A DNA stretch of 50,031 nt from Terriglobia bacterium (GTDB taxonomy: Bacteria > Acidobacteriota > Terriglobia > Terriglobales > Acidobacteriaceae), in the NCBI GenBank assembly GCA_020073665.1, contig JAIQEU010000023.1, positions 1 through 50,031 on the forward strand, given 5' to 3'. Every line of letters starts with the position of its first letter. Positions within the stretch are counted from its first letter, which is position 1. The notes beneath the pieces are model-generated. The model was not told the DNA's origin. It did not search any database and worked only from the letters and a program-made list of their open reading frames with translations. Position numbers and translations under genes: made by a program. Of this stretch, positions 41,196 to 49,492 are shown one piece after another.

Positions 41196-41858
41196 TCAGC
41201 TACGTGGCTTTGCCGCAGTACCTTGAGCCACGTGCTTCTTGGCCTGTGCGATCAGGTCTACAACCTTGTCTTTGTTATCGTAGTTCGGGTTGGTGTCCAG
41301 CAGCTTCTGCCACGCCTGCACCGCGCCCGCCACATCCATCTTGCCTTGCCACTTTACAATGCCGAGGTTGAAAAGCGTGTTGGGTTTGGTGGGTTCGTAG
41401 GACAGCGCTTTGTTGAATTCTTGAATCGCGGTGTCAGGATTCCCAACGTACCAATACGCGGTCGCGAGGTCGGTGCGGACTCCGGCATCGGCTGGCTTTT
41501 GCTTCAGGGCGCGGTCATAATACTGAATTGCAGTGGGGAACTGCTGGGTGTCGTAGTAGATGTTTCCGACGCTAGTGAGAAGTTCAACGTTGTTGGGGTC
41601 GGTTTTCAAGCGGTCGAGCAGAGGGGCGGCTTGCGAGTCCGCCATGCGCTGCAGCTGTTCGGCGGAGGGCGTCGCCCCGGGGTTCGAGGTGGCTGCCGGT
41701 TGCGATGACGCGACTTCCGAGGAAGCCACCGGCGACTGCGATCCGCGCACCAGCCATCCGGCCAAAACTCCAATCAGCAGGCAGGTCACGGCCAGCACAT
41801 AAGCCTGTACGCTCGTCCAGTTATTTTGTCTAGCGGTCTCTTTGCTTGCGTCCGTCAT
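41196..41858 (-). CDS. Membrane-anchored TPR protein (paralogue 1)
   Basis: Protein of 220 residues. The ATG at 41858 follows GGAGGAG eight bases upstream. One N-terminal membrane helix (YVLAVTCLLIGVLAGWLV) followed by a proline/serine-rich linker and three to four TPR repeats (VELLTSVGNIYYDTQQFPTAIQYYDRAL; LATAYWYVGNPDTAIQEFNKAL; TLFNLGIVKWQ). Domain plan resembles the C-terminal half of cytochrome c biogenesis CcmH/NrfG proteins, but no heme-lyase genes are nearby. It adjoins a paralogue of the same layout on the same strand, so a local duplication made the pair. Role: a protein-protein scaffold at the membrane. Confidence 0.82.
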   Translation of the reverse strand: MTDASKETARQNNWTSVQAYVLAVTCLLIGVLAGWLVRGSQSPVASSEVASSQPAATSNPGATPSAEQLQRMADSQAAPLLDRLKTDPNNVELLTSVGNIYYDTQQFPTAIQYYDRALKQKPADAGVRTDLATAYWYVGNPDTAIQEFNKALSYEPTKPNTLFNLGIVKWQGKMDVAGAVQAWQKLLDTNPNYDNKDKVVDLIAQAKKHVAQGTAAKPRS

Positions 41859-41907
41859 TGTGAAGCGCTCCTCCGAAAGAATGCTTTCGAACATCGGCGG
41901 CACCTCT

Positions 41908-42582
41908 CTAGATGCTTGGGTGCCCCTTGGCCTCCGCCACCAGTTTCTCGATGGTTTCGCGACTCGGCAGATCGCTGGGAAGCACCGGATACTGCGCCAG
42001 AAGTTCCTGCCATGCGGCCACTGCGCCTGCACCGTCCCCTTTCCCTTTCCACTTGATCATGCCGAGGTTGAACAAAGTGCCGGCATGTTTGGGATCGTAT
42101 TTCAGCGAACGGTCAAGTTCAGCGATGGCACCATCGACGTCGCCCTCGAAGTACAAGCACGATGCCATCTTGGTGCGCACTCCAACATTTCTGGGATCGA
42201 TCTGCAGCGATTTGGCGTAATAGTCTGCCGCCTCTTTGAACTGGTGAGTCGCGCTGTACATACCTCCCAACTGAGCGAGCAGGTTGGCATCGTCGGGGTG
42301 GGTTTTCAGTTTGGCCAGCAGCGGCTCGGCTTTCTTGTCCGCCATGTGTTTCATCTGTTCCAGGGTCGGCATCTGCGCTTGGGCCTGCGGGACGCCCGGT
42401 GCCAAAGCTGGCTGAGTGGTCACGCTTGCCGCTGCATTGGCGATCGCGCGCGTGCTTTCTGATCCACGGAACAGATAGCCCAGCAAAACACCTATTACCA
42501 AGCACACACCCGCCGTGGCATAAACCTGACTGGCCTGCCAGCGAGTTTGGGATGTATCGACTTCGGCTGGTATGTTTGCCAT
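41908..42582 (-). CDS. Membrane-anchored TPR protein (paralogue 2)
   Basis: Protein of 224 residues with the plan of its downstream neighbour: an N-terminal membrane helix (YATAGVCLVIGVLLGYLF), a Gln/Ala/Pro linker with EQMKHMADKKAEPLL matching EQLQRMADSQAAPLL next door, and TPR repeats (NLLAQLGGMYSATHQFKEAADYYAKSL; TLFNLGMIKWKGKGDGAGAVAAWQELL). The downstream gene begins 50 bases after it, so they form an operon. Function unknown beyond scaffold or assembly. Confidence 0.82.
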   Translation of the reverse strand: MANIPAEVDTSQTRWQASQVYATAGVCLVIGVLLGYLFRGSESTRAIANAAASVTTQPALAPGVPQAQAQMPTLEQMKHMADKKAEPLLAKLKTHPDDANLLAQLGGMYSATHQFKEAADYYAKSLQIDPRNVGVRTKMASCLYFEGDVDGAIAELDRSLKYDPKHAGTLFNLGMIKWKGKGDGAGAVAAWQELLAQYPVLPSDLPSRETIEKLVAEAKGHPSI

Positions 42583-43245
42583 TCTTCTCGCACCACCTAG
42601 GTGTGCAGATCGGCTCGGAGAAAATCTGTCCGATCGCCCCCAGTTTTGAAGGGCATTCGACCTACCAAATTCGCTTCTGCGAAGGCGAATTGTCAGCCTT
42701 TGCTTTCAATGACTTAGCTCGCGCGGCTGTTTTGAGCATAGATTGGGCAGATGCTTGCTTGGGTTTTCCCCCACCTTTGCGGGTCATTTTGCGCGTCTGC
42801 TTGGTGACCCATCGCACGCCTGGGTAGTGTTCCCGCTGTCACGAGTGCTGCCGCATACTTCTGTCGCGGATTGGTGCAAGATCGAGAAGACGCATCTGGA
42901 CGTGCGTGGACAACTGGGGACATATCGCATCCTGCTCGGATGGGCCGCAGCAGTGTTGGTGACCGATTCAGGGATCGGATGGCTGAGAATTCCTCAGAAG
43001 ATTCTGGGCTCAGTCGTTCTCGACCTAGCGTCGATTCCGATCGAACTGGACTATCGCACAGAGATGGTTCTGCGTAAGGCGTGCGTCTTGGCGGACCATT
43101 GGAGGATCGATTGCCCAGAACTGGTGCGGCAGTTCATGCCTGAGTAAGATCCGCAACTCCCGGTTTGTCGGCCACTCGGAAACAATCCCGGCAGATTGCG
43201 GTTTCGACTTTCCCCTTGAAGACGTAACGAATGGGTAACTGTTGA
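42583..43245. other. Intergenic stretch, no convincing gene
   Basis: About 660 bases. An open plus-strand frame at 42743-43147 has no ribosome site or family match and is left out. No repeat or hairpin stands out. Confidence 0.4.
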
Positions 43246-43479
43246 AAAATCGCGGCCAACAAGCGAACGGCGCAGATGGTGGGAGGCGGTGTGGTACTGG
43301 GTACTTTGATCGGTGCGATTGCAGGCGGTGGCAAAGGTGCAGCCATTGGAGCAGCGGCGGGTGCCGCCACCGGAGCCGGCGCAGAGGTACTTACTCGAGG
43401 TAAGTCCGTGAAAGTGCCGGCCGAGACCACGCTGCGATTCAAGCTTGATCAACCGCTGGTGCTGCAGCAGGCTTACTAG
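43246..43479 (+). pseudogene. Glycine-zipper protein, C-terminal remnant
   Basis: Frame from 43246 reads [23 protein letters not shown], then [19 protein letters not shown], and ends [17 protein letters not shown]. The glycine zipper plus the P-x-E-T-x-L-x-F-x-L-x-Q-P strand is a known two-part pattern in secreted Acidobacteriota proteins of about 150-250 residues. Only the C-terminal 75 or so residues are left and the start is missing, so this is a remnant. Different from the glycine-zipper gene of module A. Confidence 0.5.
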
Positions 43480-43578
43480 AATCGCGTTTTGTTGATCGAG
43501 TGGGCAAAGCAGTTCTGACCACCGGGAAGATCAAGGCTGGCTTAGGTTTTTGTTCGAGGTATTGTACATGCCGACTCG

Positions 43579-43800
43579 GTGAAGCCGCCTGAGTCCATCC
43601 ACACAAGGGTTGGTTCGCTCATTATCAATGACCAAGGTGTGGCGCTCATTGAAGTCGTGAGCCGTTTCGATCTCTCAAGGTTGATTGCTCCTTATCGAGG
43701 GTGTCTCCACTGCAACGCGCCGTTGCGACACGTCAACTCGTATGTGGCAAAGGTGCGACTCTCGGCAAATCTCAACGCGTGGGCGCGGGCACTTCGATAG
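43579..43800 (+). pseudogene. Possible Mut7-C RNase domain remnant
   Basis: A short frame reads LIEVVSRFDLSRLIAPYRG, then CLHCNAPL. Mut7-C/DUF82 proteins have a similar VVRRFDL segment before a C-x-x-C zinc pair. The N-terminal catalytic part is absent and the region beyond about 43745 diverges, so only a scrap is left. The end overlaps the 3' end of the hydrolase gene on the other strand. Confidence 0.35.
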
Positions 43801-44761
43801 TTTGACCCGGCTGCCGGCCCGTGCCCGAGAGGAAATCGAGCGCGGTCGGGGCGATTCGATCCATGCAGGTTACGACGGCGATGTGGCCGCAGTCGCCGTA
43901 CACCACCAGCACCGACTGCGGTGCGGCGCGATGCATCGATTCGGCAAGGGAAAGCGGAGTGAGCGTGTCCTCCTTCCCCCAAACGATCAGCATTGGCATT
44001 TTCAATGCGGAAAATTTCTCATCCAATTCATCGCCTCCCGCCATCATGGAAACCAAGGCGCGCCGCACCACCCAGCCATCGCGTTTCATCCTTCGAATGA
44101 AGTCCGCCTTCACGAATTCGGGCAGAGCCGGAGGATCGGGCGTGACCAGAGCCATGAGTTGATTCACCTGCTGGCTAGTCTGCGGGGTAAAAAGGGCGGG
44201 ATCGAAACTCAGCTTGAACCACATGCCAGCGCTATCAAATAGCATGAGCCGGGTCACCCGCTGCGGCTGGTCCAGCGCTACGGTGGACGCGATCCAACCG
44301 CCCATCGATACGCCACCCAACGCGACCGTGTCCAGATGGTTGGCATTGAGAAACGATTCGACGAACTTCGCTTCCTCCGGGATCGAATAGGTGCGGTCGG
44401 CGGGCTTCGCGGACTGTCCGTAGCCGAGCAGATCCAACGCGTACACGTGATAACCGGCCCGCACTAGGTATGGTGCGAGTGCGACCCAATCTTGTTGCGC
44501 CTGGGAGCCAAGCCCGTGGATGAGCACGATGGGCTGTCCGCTGCCGCCTTCGATGTAATGGACGTCATTGCCATCGATAACCATCGAGCGGCTGTGAATT
44601 GCGGCGCGGAGAAGTTGGAACTGCGTGAGCCTTTCGGCGACCCATAGTGGTGCGCGCCACAGTGTAAGCCCGAGAGCAACGACAAGAATTACAAGCGCGA
44701 TAAGAAGCCGTACGATGATTCGCACGGCGGGGCTAGACTTGCCGGGAGCGTTCGCGTTCAT
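43772..44761 (-). CDS. Membrane-anchored alpha/beta hydrolase
   Basis: Hydrolase of 329 residues with an N-terminal membrane helix (about 13-35). Catalytic triad is visible: nucleophile Ser152 in G-V-S-M-G-G, Asp265 in WGKEDTLTP and His293 in CGHIAV. HGLG near residue 82-85 shapes the oxyanion hole. Family members hydrolyse esters or C-C bonds; substrate not predictable. No cap domain of unusual length is evident. Confidence 0.88.
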   Translation of the reverse strand: MNANAPGKSSPAVRIIVRLLIALVILVVALGLTLWRAPLWVAERLTQFQLLRAAIHSRSMVIDGNDVHYIEGGSGQPIVLIHGLGSQAQQDWVALAPYLVRAGYHVYALDLLGYGQSAKPADRTYSIPEEAKFVESFLNANHLDTVALGGVSMGGWIASTVALDQPQRVTRLMLFDSAGMWFKLSFDPALFTPQTSQQVNQLMALVTPDPPALPEFVKADFIRRMKRDGWVVRRALVSMMAGGDELDEKFSALKMPMLIVWGKEDTLTPLSLAESMHRAAPQSVLVVYGDCGHIAVVTCMDRIAPTALDFLSGTGRQPGQTIEVPAPTR

Positions 44762-45020
44762 CGGCGTTCATGATGCACCAGTCAAAAACGAAAGGCAACA
44801 CGACGCAAAGTGCGAACCACATCAGCACCGCCAACGGCCTGCTGGAGCAATGACGGTAATGGTACTTTCCCTTTTCGTAAATGGCGCTCAAAAGCCCCCG
44901 GATGGATGTGCCCGGAAGGAGGTCGCCCAATATCACTGTAAAATCCCAGCAGAAGGTGCCTAATTGAAGAGCAAGAAGCTGTAAGCCAGAGGTTCTGTAA
45001 CGGATCCGCTTGGTGACCAC
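44733..45020 (-). CDS. Possible small membrane protein upstream of the hydrolase
   Basis: A minus-strand frame ending at 44733 carries two hydrophobic stretches (LLALQLGTFCWDFTVILG and LAVLMWFALCVVLPFVF) joined by a polar loop with SIRGLLSAIYEKGKYHYRH. It would overlap the hydrolase start by 28 bases, which would suit coupled translation. The start is unclear: no good ribosome site precedes any candidate, and the frame runs through the promoter region of the caspase gene. Treat as uncertain. Confidence 0.3.
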   Translation of the reverse strand: MVTKRIRYRTSGLQLLALQLGTFCWDFTVILGDLLPGTSIRGLLSAIYEKGKYHYRHCSSRPLAVLMWFALCVVLPFVFDWCIMNADERERSRQV

Positions 45021-45162
45021 CGAGGAGGTTCGCCGTGACAGAAGAACGTGCGAATCAATGCTGAGTATGCGCCCATGCAGTTCATCGGGGCCCGGACGAC
45101 AATGGCGCACAAACTGCCGTTCGGTTCCAATCGCGGTGACTTCAACTTGTGAAGGAGGATTT

Positions 45163-46053
45163 ATGGTAGGAGCAGCGAAACCAAAGGGAAGTTCTCTGCA
45201 TATTGGATTGAACCGAGTTGACCCAACTCACTACGTCGGCTGGAAAGGGGAACTTGTGGCCTGCGAGAACGACGCCCGAGACATGGAAACAATTGCAAAA
45301 GGCCAAGGATTCGCTACCCAGTCACTGCTGACGAAAGCTGCCACTTCCACTGCGTTGCTGGACGCAATCGAAAAGGCCGCTAAGGGACTGGTCGAGGACG
45401 ACTTTTTCTTACTGACGTACTCGGGCCACGGCGGCCAAATTAATGACGTTAACAACGACGAACCCGACGGTCTGGACGAGACGTGGGTGCTGTACGACCG
45501 CGAGCTCGTCGATGATGAACTGCACGAGATGTGGTCGCGTTTCCGGCCCGGCGTACGAGTGTTCGTTTTGTCCGACAGTTGCCACAGTGGGACTATGACC
45601 AAATCCATGTTTCTAAACCCCGCACCTTTCCTTCCCCATTTGGAAACGCGCGTGCGCGCAAGCACAGGCCCCAATCTCAGACCCAAGTTTCTGCCTCCTG
45701 ACGTGCAGTCGAAGATTTACAAGGAGCGGGCAACGCTCTACGACGCCATTCGCCAGAAAACCCCACGTAGAGAAAAGGTCAACGTAGAGTGCGGGGTTAT
45801 CTTGATTTCCGCTTGTCAGGATAACCAAGTGGCCATGGATGGAACCAAGAATGGTCTGTTTACGGAGGCCCTGCTGAAAGTCTGGGACAACGGCAGGTTC
45901 CGCGGTGGCTACCACCACTTCCGTACTGAAATCGCCGGCTTCCTGCCGCCAACCCAGAGTCCGAAATACACGATCGTGGGCCATCGGGAGCGTGCCTTCG
46001 AACACCAGGGGCCCTTCGCGATCACTGTGCCGCGGGTGGCTGCTGCAGCCTGA
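45163..46053 (+). CDS. Caspase-family (metacaspase-like) protease
   Basis: Peptidase C14 family protein of 296 residues. The ATG at 45163 is chosen for its GAAGGAGG site. The catalytic pair is His89 in TYSGHGGQ and Cys140 in LSDSCHSG, with CENDARDMETIAKGQGF and an LLTKAATSTALLDAI helix before them. It has no signal peptide, TM segment, WD40 or other partner domain and no obvious partner genes, so a cytosolic stand-alone protease is likely. Metacaspase-like enzymes cut after Lys or Arg, and many act in stress or defence; either role would need testing here. Confidence 0.9.
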   Translation: MVGAAKPKGSSLHIGLNRVDPTHYVGWKGELVACENDARDMETIAKGQGFATQSLLTKAATSTALLDAIEKAAKGLVEDDFFLLTYSGHGGQINDVNNDEPDGLDETWVLYDRELVDDELHEMWSRFRPGVRVFVLSDSCHSGTMTKSMFLNPAPFLPHLETRVRASTGPNLRPKFLPPDVQSKIYKERATLYDAIRQKTPRREKVNVECGVILISACQDNQVAMDGTKNGLFTEALLKVWDNGRFRGGYHHFRTEIAGFLPPTQSPKYTIVGHRERAFEHQGPFAITVPRVAAAA

Positions 46054-46515
46054 AGATAGACGAAAGTTGTTTTGGTCCGGTGGGGCGCGAACATGGCGCC
46101 CCCTTCATCGTCATGCTGCCGGAAGATAACGGTGTCGTTTGTCACTTGCGAAGCGATCAGCTACGCAACAACTCCAGAGGCAAGCAATCCAAAAAATTGG
46201 AAAGCCTCGGACCTTCCCGCGTGGCTAACGCCCGCTGTGTGCGTAAACTGAATTCAACCAGCACTCGCCAGCATTCCGAAGGTCCGAATAGCCGACACCA
46301 ATAGCCAATCTCTACGTGCACTGGGAACATATCCTCCGCGGGCGTTCTAAACTGGCGTGCAATCTGAATGTTCGGGAAACACTGGGCCCGGGGCTAGCGC
46401 AGGCCGTCCAAGATACACCGCTCTTTGGGGAGATGCGAGGAGACCTTCGAGCAAAACTAAGACCCCAGCGCAGAGGTTGCTCTGGGGTCGCAGACGAACA
46501 GCTAAACGACAGGGT
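46054..46515. other. Intergenic stretch, no gene seen
   Basis: About 460 bases between the caspase gene and the convergent PEP-CTERM gene. Short frames lack ribosome sites. No clear terminator. Confidence 0.4.
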
Positions 46516-47163
46516 TCACACGCTAAGATAGCGCCGCCGGACCATTCCCGCCAAGCCAAGCAGTCCGGTTCCGAGCAGGGTCAGTGATCCGGGCTCCGGC
46601 ACGACCGCAGTACGACCCATAATGGCGGCTTCCGAGTTCGGGGTGATGTACTTGATCTGACCATTGCTTCCGAGGACGACGCCGTAGAAGACCGTACCTG
46701 CCGGCACTCCGCTGGCGGTCACGTTCACGCTGCCGTTGGGAGCCAGTGCACTGCGCAGGTCCACGTATCCGAACGAGAGGTTGCAGGTACTACCGCATAG
46801 ACCCAGGCCCTGCAGGCTGCTGATGATGGCGTTGGTGGCTGCGCCCTCGGGAAAGCTGCTCAGACCGCTGAACGCGGAGCCGTTCAGACTACCCATGAGG
46901 GCACTGTTGGCGAAGGCCGCAATAATGATCACATCCGAGCCCCCCACCCCGTTCGCCGTCGAGATCGAGAACATATTGCTGGTCAGCAGAATACCGACCG
47001 ACTGTCCGCTGGCGATGCCGCCGCCCACGTGGACAAGGTTAGGAGTTGCCTGGGCGCAGTTGAAGGTCGCGAAACTGTTACAGGTGTTCGCGAAGGCTGA
47101 AATGGGCAGGATGAGTAAGAGGGGGAACGAAAAGGCCAGATACCTCAGAATCCTTGAATACAT
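46516..47163 (-). CDS. PEP-CTERM sorting-domain protein
   Basis: Exported protein of 215 residues. The ATG at 47163 follows TGGAGG; an N-terminal signal peptide ends near AFA. Body is a Gly/Ser/Ala-rich beta domain with two Cys near LCGSTC. The C-terminus VVPEPGSLTLLGTGLLGLAG then MVRRR is a classic PEP-CTERM: Pro-Glu-Pro, membrane helix, basic end. Exosortase would process it to the outer layer or biofilm matrix. No exosortase gene is seen nearby. A palindrome lies 130 bases upstream. Confidence 0.9.
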   Translation of the reverse strand: MYSRILRYLAFSFPLLLILPISAFANTCNSFATFNCAQATPNLVHVGGGIASGQSVGILLTSNMFSISTANGVGGSDVIIIAAFANSALMGSLNGSAFSGLSSFPEGAATNAIISSLQGLGLCGSTCNLSFGYVDLRSALAPNGSVNVTASGVPAGTVFYGVVLGSNGQIKYITPNSEAAIMGRTAVVPEPGSLTLLGTGLLGLAGMVRRRYLSV

Positions 47164-47291
47164 CGGCGAATGCCTCCAACGTCGGTACGAGCAACCGGGC
47201 TGCCAAAACACGCCATCCCGGGGACACCTTGACCATCCCGCAAGCTGCTGATATCCCATTGGCTTTGCGCGGATTGCCCCGAGTTGTGAGG

Positions 47292-47308
47292 TTGACAAAA
47301 TTTGTCAA
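47292..47308. promoter_or_regulatory. Perfect palindrome upstream of the PEP-CTERM gene
   Basis: TTGACAAA-A-TTTGTCAA: eight-base arms around one base, about 130 bases before the PEP-CTERM start. It also contains a consensus TTGACA -35 on both strands. Likely a dimeric regulator site or a promoter element; unproved. Confidence 0.4.
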
Positions 47309-47848
47309 TCTGAAAATGTTTTCCCTTTCTTTCCAGGCGAATCGCAACCGTGAGGTCGGATCCAGTCCCTATGGATAGGCGTCCTCCTAATGCGGTGTCC
47401 TCTCGATAGTTGATGCAATCAGGCGATTACACTCATTGACCCCAACCGGCCCAGGGGTTTTGAGTGGTCAATGAGTGTAATGGCGATTTAACGTCAACTA
47501 CGCGCCACGTGTTGCCAGGTTGGGAATTGCCGACGATCCGGAAATCAGCGTCGTCATTCACCACAAGCGCGTTTGTCGGTACTGATCCGACGGACGAACC
47601 GATAACTTCCGGATTGCCCGTCATACGTCCACAACCGCGGCAAGCGTGCCAACGGAGCCGCCAGTTCACAGACGGGACTTGTCATCGAAGGGATGAGTGC
47701 CCGTGCCAAGAAGCACTTCGACACGCCCCTACCGGGACGACGAGCAACCCTTACATGAGAACTGTGGAAGTCAAGTCTGTCGAATTGAGCGCAGCGCTTA
47801 AGAGCGCGCTTTTGGTTGCTTTCCTTTCGCGCTGACAAATCGCTCCAG
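47309..47848. other. Intergenic stretch between PEP-CTERM and NHL genes
   Basis: About 540 bases. A minus-strand frame at 47433-47669 includes NPEVIGSSVGSVPTNALV, DADFRIVGN and TWRVVD, which looks beta-rich, but I recognise no family and it runs into the inverted repeat at 47426-47481. No other gene is credible. Confidence 0.35.
47426..47481. repeat. 16-base perfect inverted repeat
   Basis: ATTACACTCATTGACC (47426-47441) and GGTCAATGAGTGTAAT (47466-47481) are exact reverse complements separated by 24 bases. Strong hairpin without T-run. Could be a terminator for the convergent transcripts or a scar of a mobile element. Confidence 0.65.
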
Positions 47849-49126
47849 TCATCGAGTATTCGCGCCCGCCGCACCCCCTGCACGTTGAGTTCCGTCTGAC
47901 TGGGCGGACACGTGAAAGACCTGAACGCGGCTATTCTTCGTATCGGCTACATAGATGCGGTCGGTCGGATCGATCCATACTCCGGATGGAGCATTGAAGT
48001 CCTCGGTTCCCACGCCCTGCCTCCCCAGCACGCCTCTTACCTGACCATCTCGGTCATAGATCCGGACCGTGGAGCCACCCAAATTGCTCACGTAAATATT
48101 GGAAGAGCTATCCAGAGCAAGTCCCATCTCAGTCACAAGCGGTGGGTCGCTTGCAGTCCAAATCGTGAATGCCTTCAGGAAGTTACACTCCAGATCAAAA
48201 ACCTGGATGCGCGAACCGGCTGCATCCAATATCAGTAACTGGTCATTTCCCATCGCGATCTCTGTGGGATAGTCCAGAGCCCGGTTCTCTTGGCTTCGCT
48301 TGTTTCCGATTCTCTTGAGGACCCTGCCTTCGAGGTCCAGCATGACCAACTGATGAACCGGCGGGTCGAGAACGTAGAGATGGCCTGCTTTGCGATCGAG
48401 CGCGATACCCAAAGGGCTTTGGAACATGCTTTCGCCCCTGAAGCTTCCGATATAACGGAGGAACCGTCCTTGCGGATCGTAGACAAGTATGATTCCCCGC
48501 TTGGCGTCTGCGACATAAATGTTGTCGGCAGCATCGACGGCCACACCGTTCGGCATTCGCATCCGGTGTTGCGGTCCCCCGGCGATGCGAAACGAATTCT
48601 TCCCGGTGAGATCCAGGACATGCACCGCGGGCAGACCCGGATCGGCGATGATAAGGCGCTGCTTGGAATCGGTGGTTACATGAGTCGGCGCTTGCAGGGC
48701 TCTTTCCCGGCCGTACGCGAACGTAACAAGAGCATCGCGCAGGGACGCGATGGGGGAGCGTCCTTTCGCCGCCCTGATCGCGTGCGCCGAAGGCTCATAG
48801 TCCTCGACGATGTGCTCGATTGGGTGCAGATCGACCGAAGGTGGAACCTCGGCGGGCCTCAGACTCTCTCGCGATGGCCCCGGATCACTTGCGCGTGCAA
48901 GCTTGGAGATCTTCTTGAATCTCCCGTCGGGTCGGTAGATGCCGACAAGTTCCGGTTCGGTATAGCCACCTCTCGCTTCGCTCTTGGAGGCAGGTGCCCG
49001 GGATGCCGCGCCACCGTTTAGAAGGGCGGCGTAGGGGTTTTGACCGCTTCCACAGGGAGGCCCCAGGGTGGAAGCGAATAAGAATACGAGAACCCCTCTC
49101 AAACGGCTCAACGAGCGAAGACTCAC
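47849..49126 (-). CDS. Secreted NHL-repeat (six-bladed beta-propeller) protein
   Basis: Protein of 425 residues starting at a GTG. Signal peptide to about residue 28. From about 140 on, repeated NHL units are visible: APTHVTTDSKQRLIIADPG, MPNGVAVDAADNIYVADAK, SPLGIALDRKAGHLYVLD, YPTEIAMGNDQLLILDAAG, EMGLALDSSSNIYVSNLG and APSGVWIDPTDRIYVADTK. That gives six blades. The N-terminal 110 residues are unlike any domain I know and hold EPELVGIYRPDGRF. Likely a periplasmic or surface binding scaffold. GTG start has a weak GAGAAG site. Confidence 0.85.
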   Translation of the reverse strand: MSLRSLSRLRGVLVFLFASTLGPPCGSGQNPYAALLNGGAASRAPASKSEARGGYTEPELVGIYRPDGRFKKISKLARASDPGPSRESLRPAEVPPSVDLHPIEHIVEDYEPSAHAIRAAKGRSPIASLRDALVTFAYGRERALQAPTHVTTDSKQRLIIADPGLPAVHVLDLTGKNSFRIAGGPQHRMRMPNGVAVDAADNIYVADAKRGIILVYDPQGRFLRYIGSFRGESMFQSPLGIALDRKAGHLYVLDPPVHQLVMLDLEGRVLKRIGNKRSQENRALDYPTEIAMGNDQLLILDAAGSRIQVFDLECNFLKAFTIWTASDPPLVTEMGLALDSSSNIYVSNLGGSTVRIYDRDGQVRGVLGRQGVGTEDFNAPSGVWIDPTDRIYVADTKNSRVQVFHVSAQSDGTQRAGGAAGANTR

Positions 49127-49492
49127 AATCTTCTCAGTATTACGATATTACGATTAGCTCTGCTCCAGGTACGGAGCATGGGGGGACTAACTCACTCATA
49201 ACACCACCCATACCTTCGGTCAATGTCCCTTCATCGTGACCGCGTGGAGAATCCGAATTTCCGTTCCAAAATGGGACTTCCGCAATCAAGGGTTAAGGGT
49301 GTTCTTTATCTGCCAGGCGGTTTTTCATAACAAATCCGAACGGAATGGTACCAAAGCATAGAAGCTCGGCCGCCCGTCCCATTTTGGGAAAGAACGAGGG
49401 AACGCGTTGCTGGCAATCCCGTTGACCAGCCCACCATCCAGGGTGACCATGAAGCTGTGGAGCGAAAGCACTGCCTGGGAGGGGAGGTTCTT
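49127..49492. other. Intergenic stretch, promoter region
   Basis: About 365 bases between the NHL gene and the gene at 49493; the two are divergent, so both promoters should be here. I see no clear -10/-35 pair or repeat. Confidence 0.4.

Noticed and set aside
42743-43147. Plus-strand open frame of 134 codons
   Set aside because: No ribosome site and no recognisable domain; starts are all weak.
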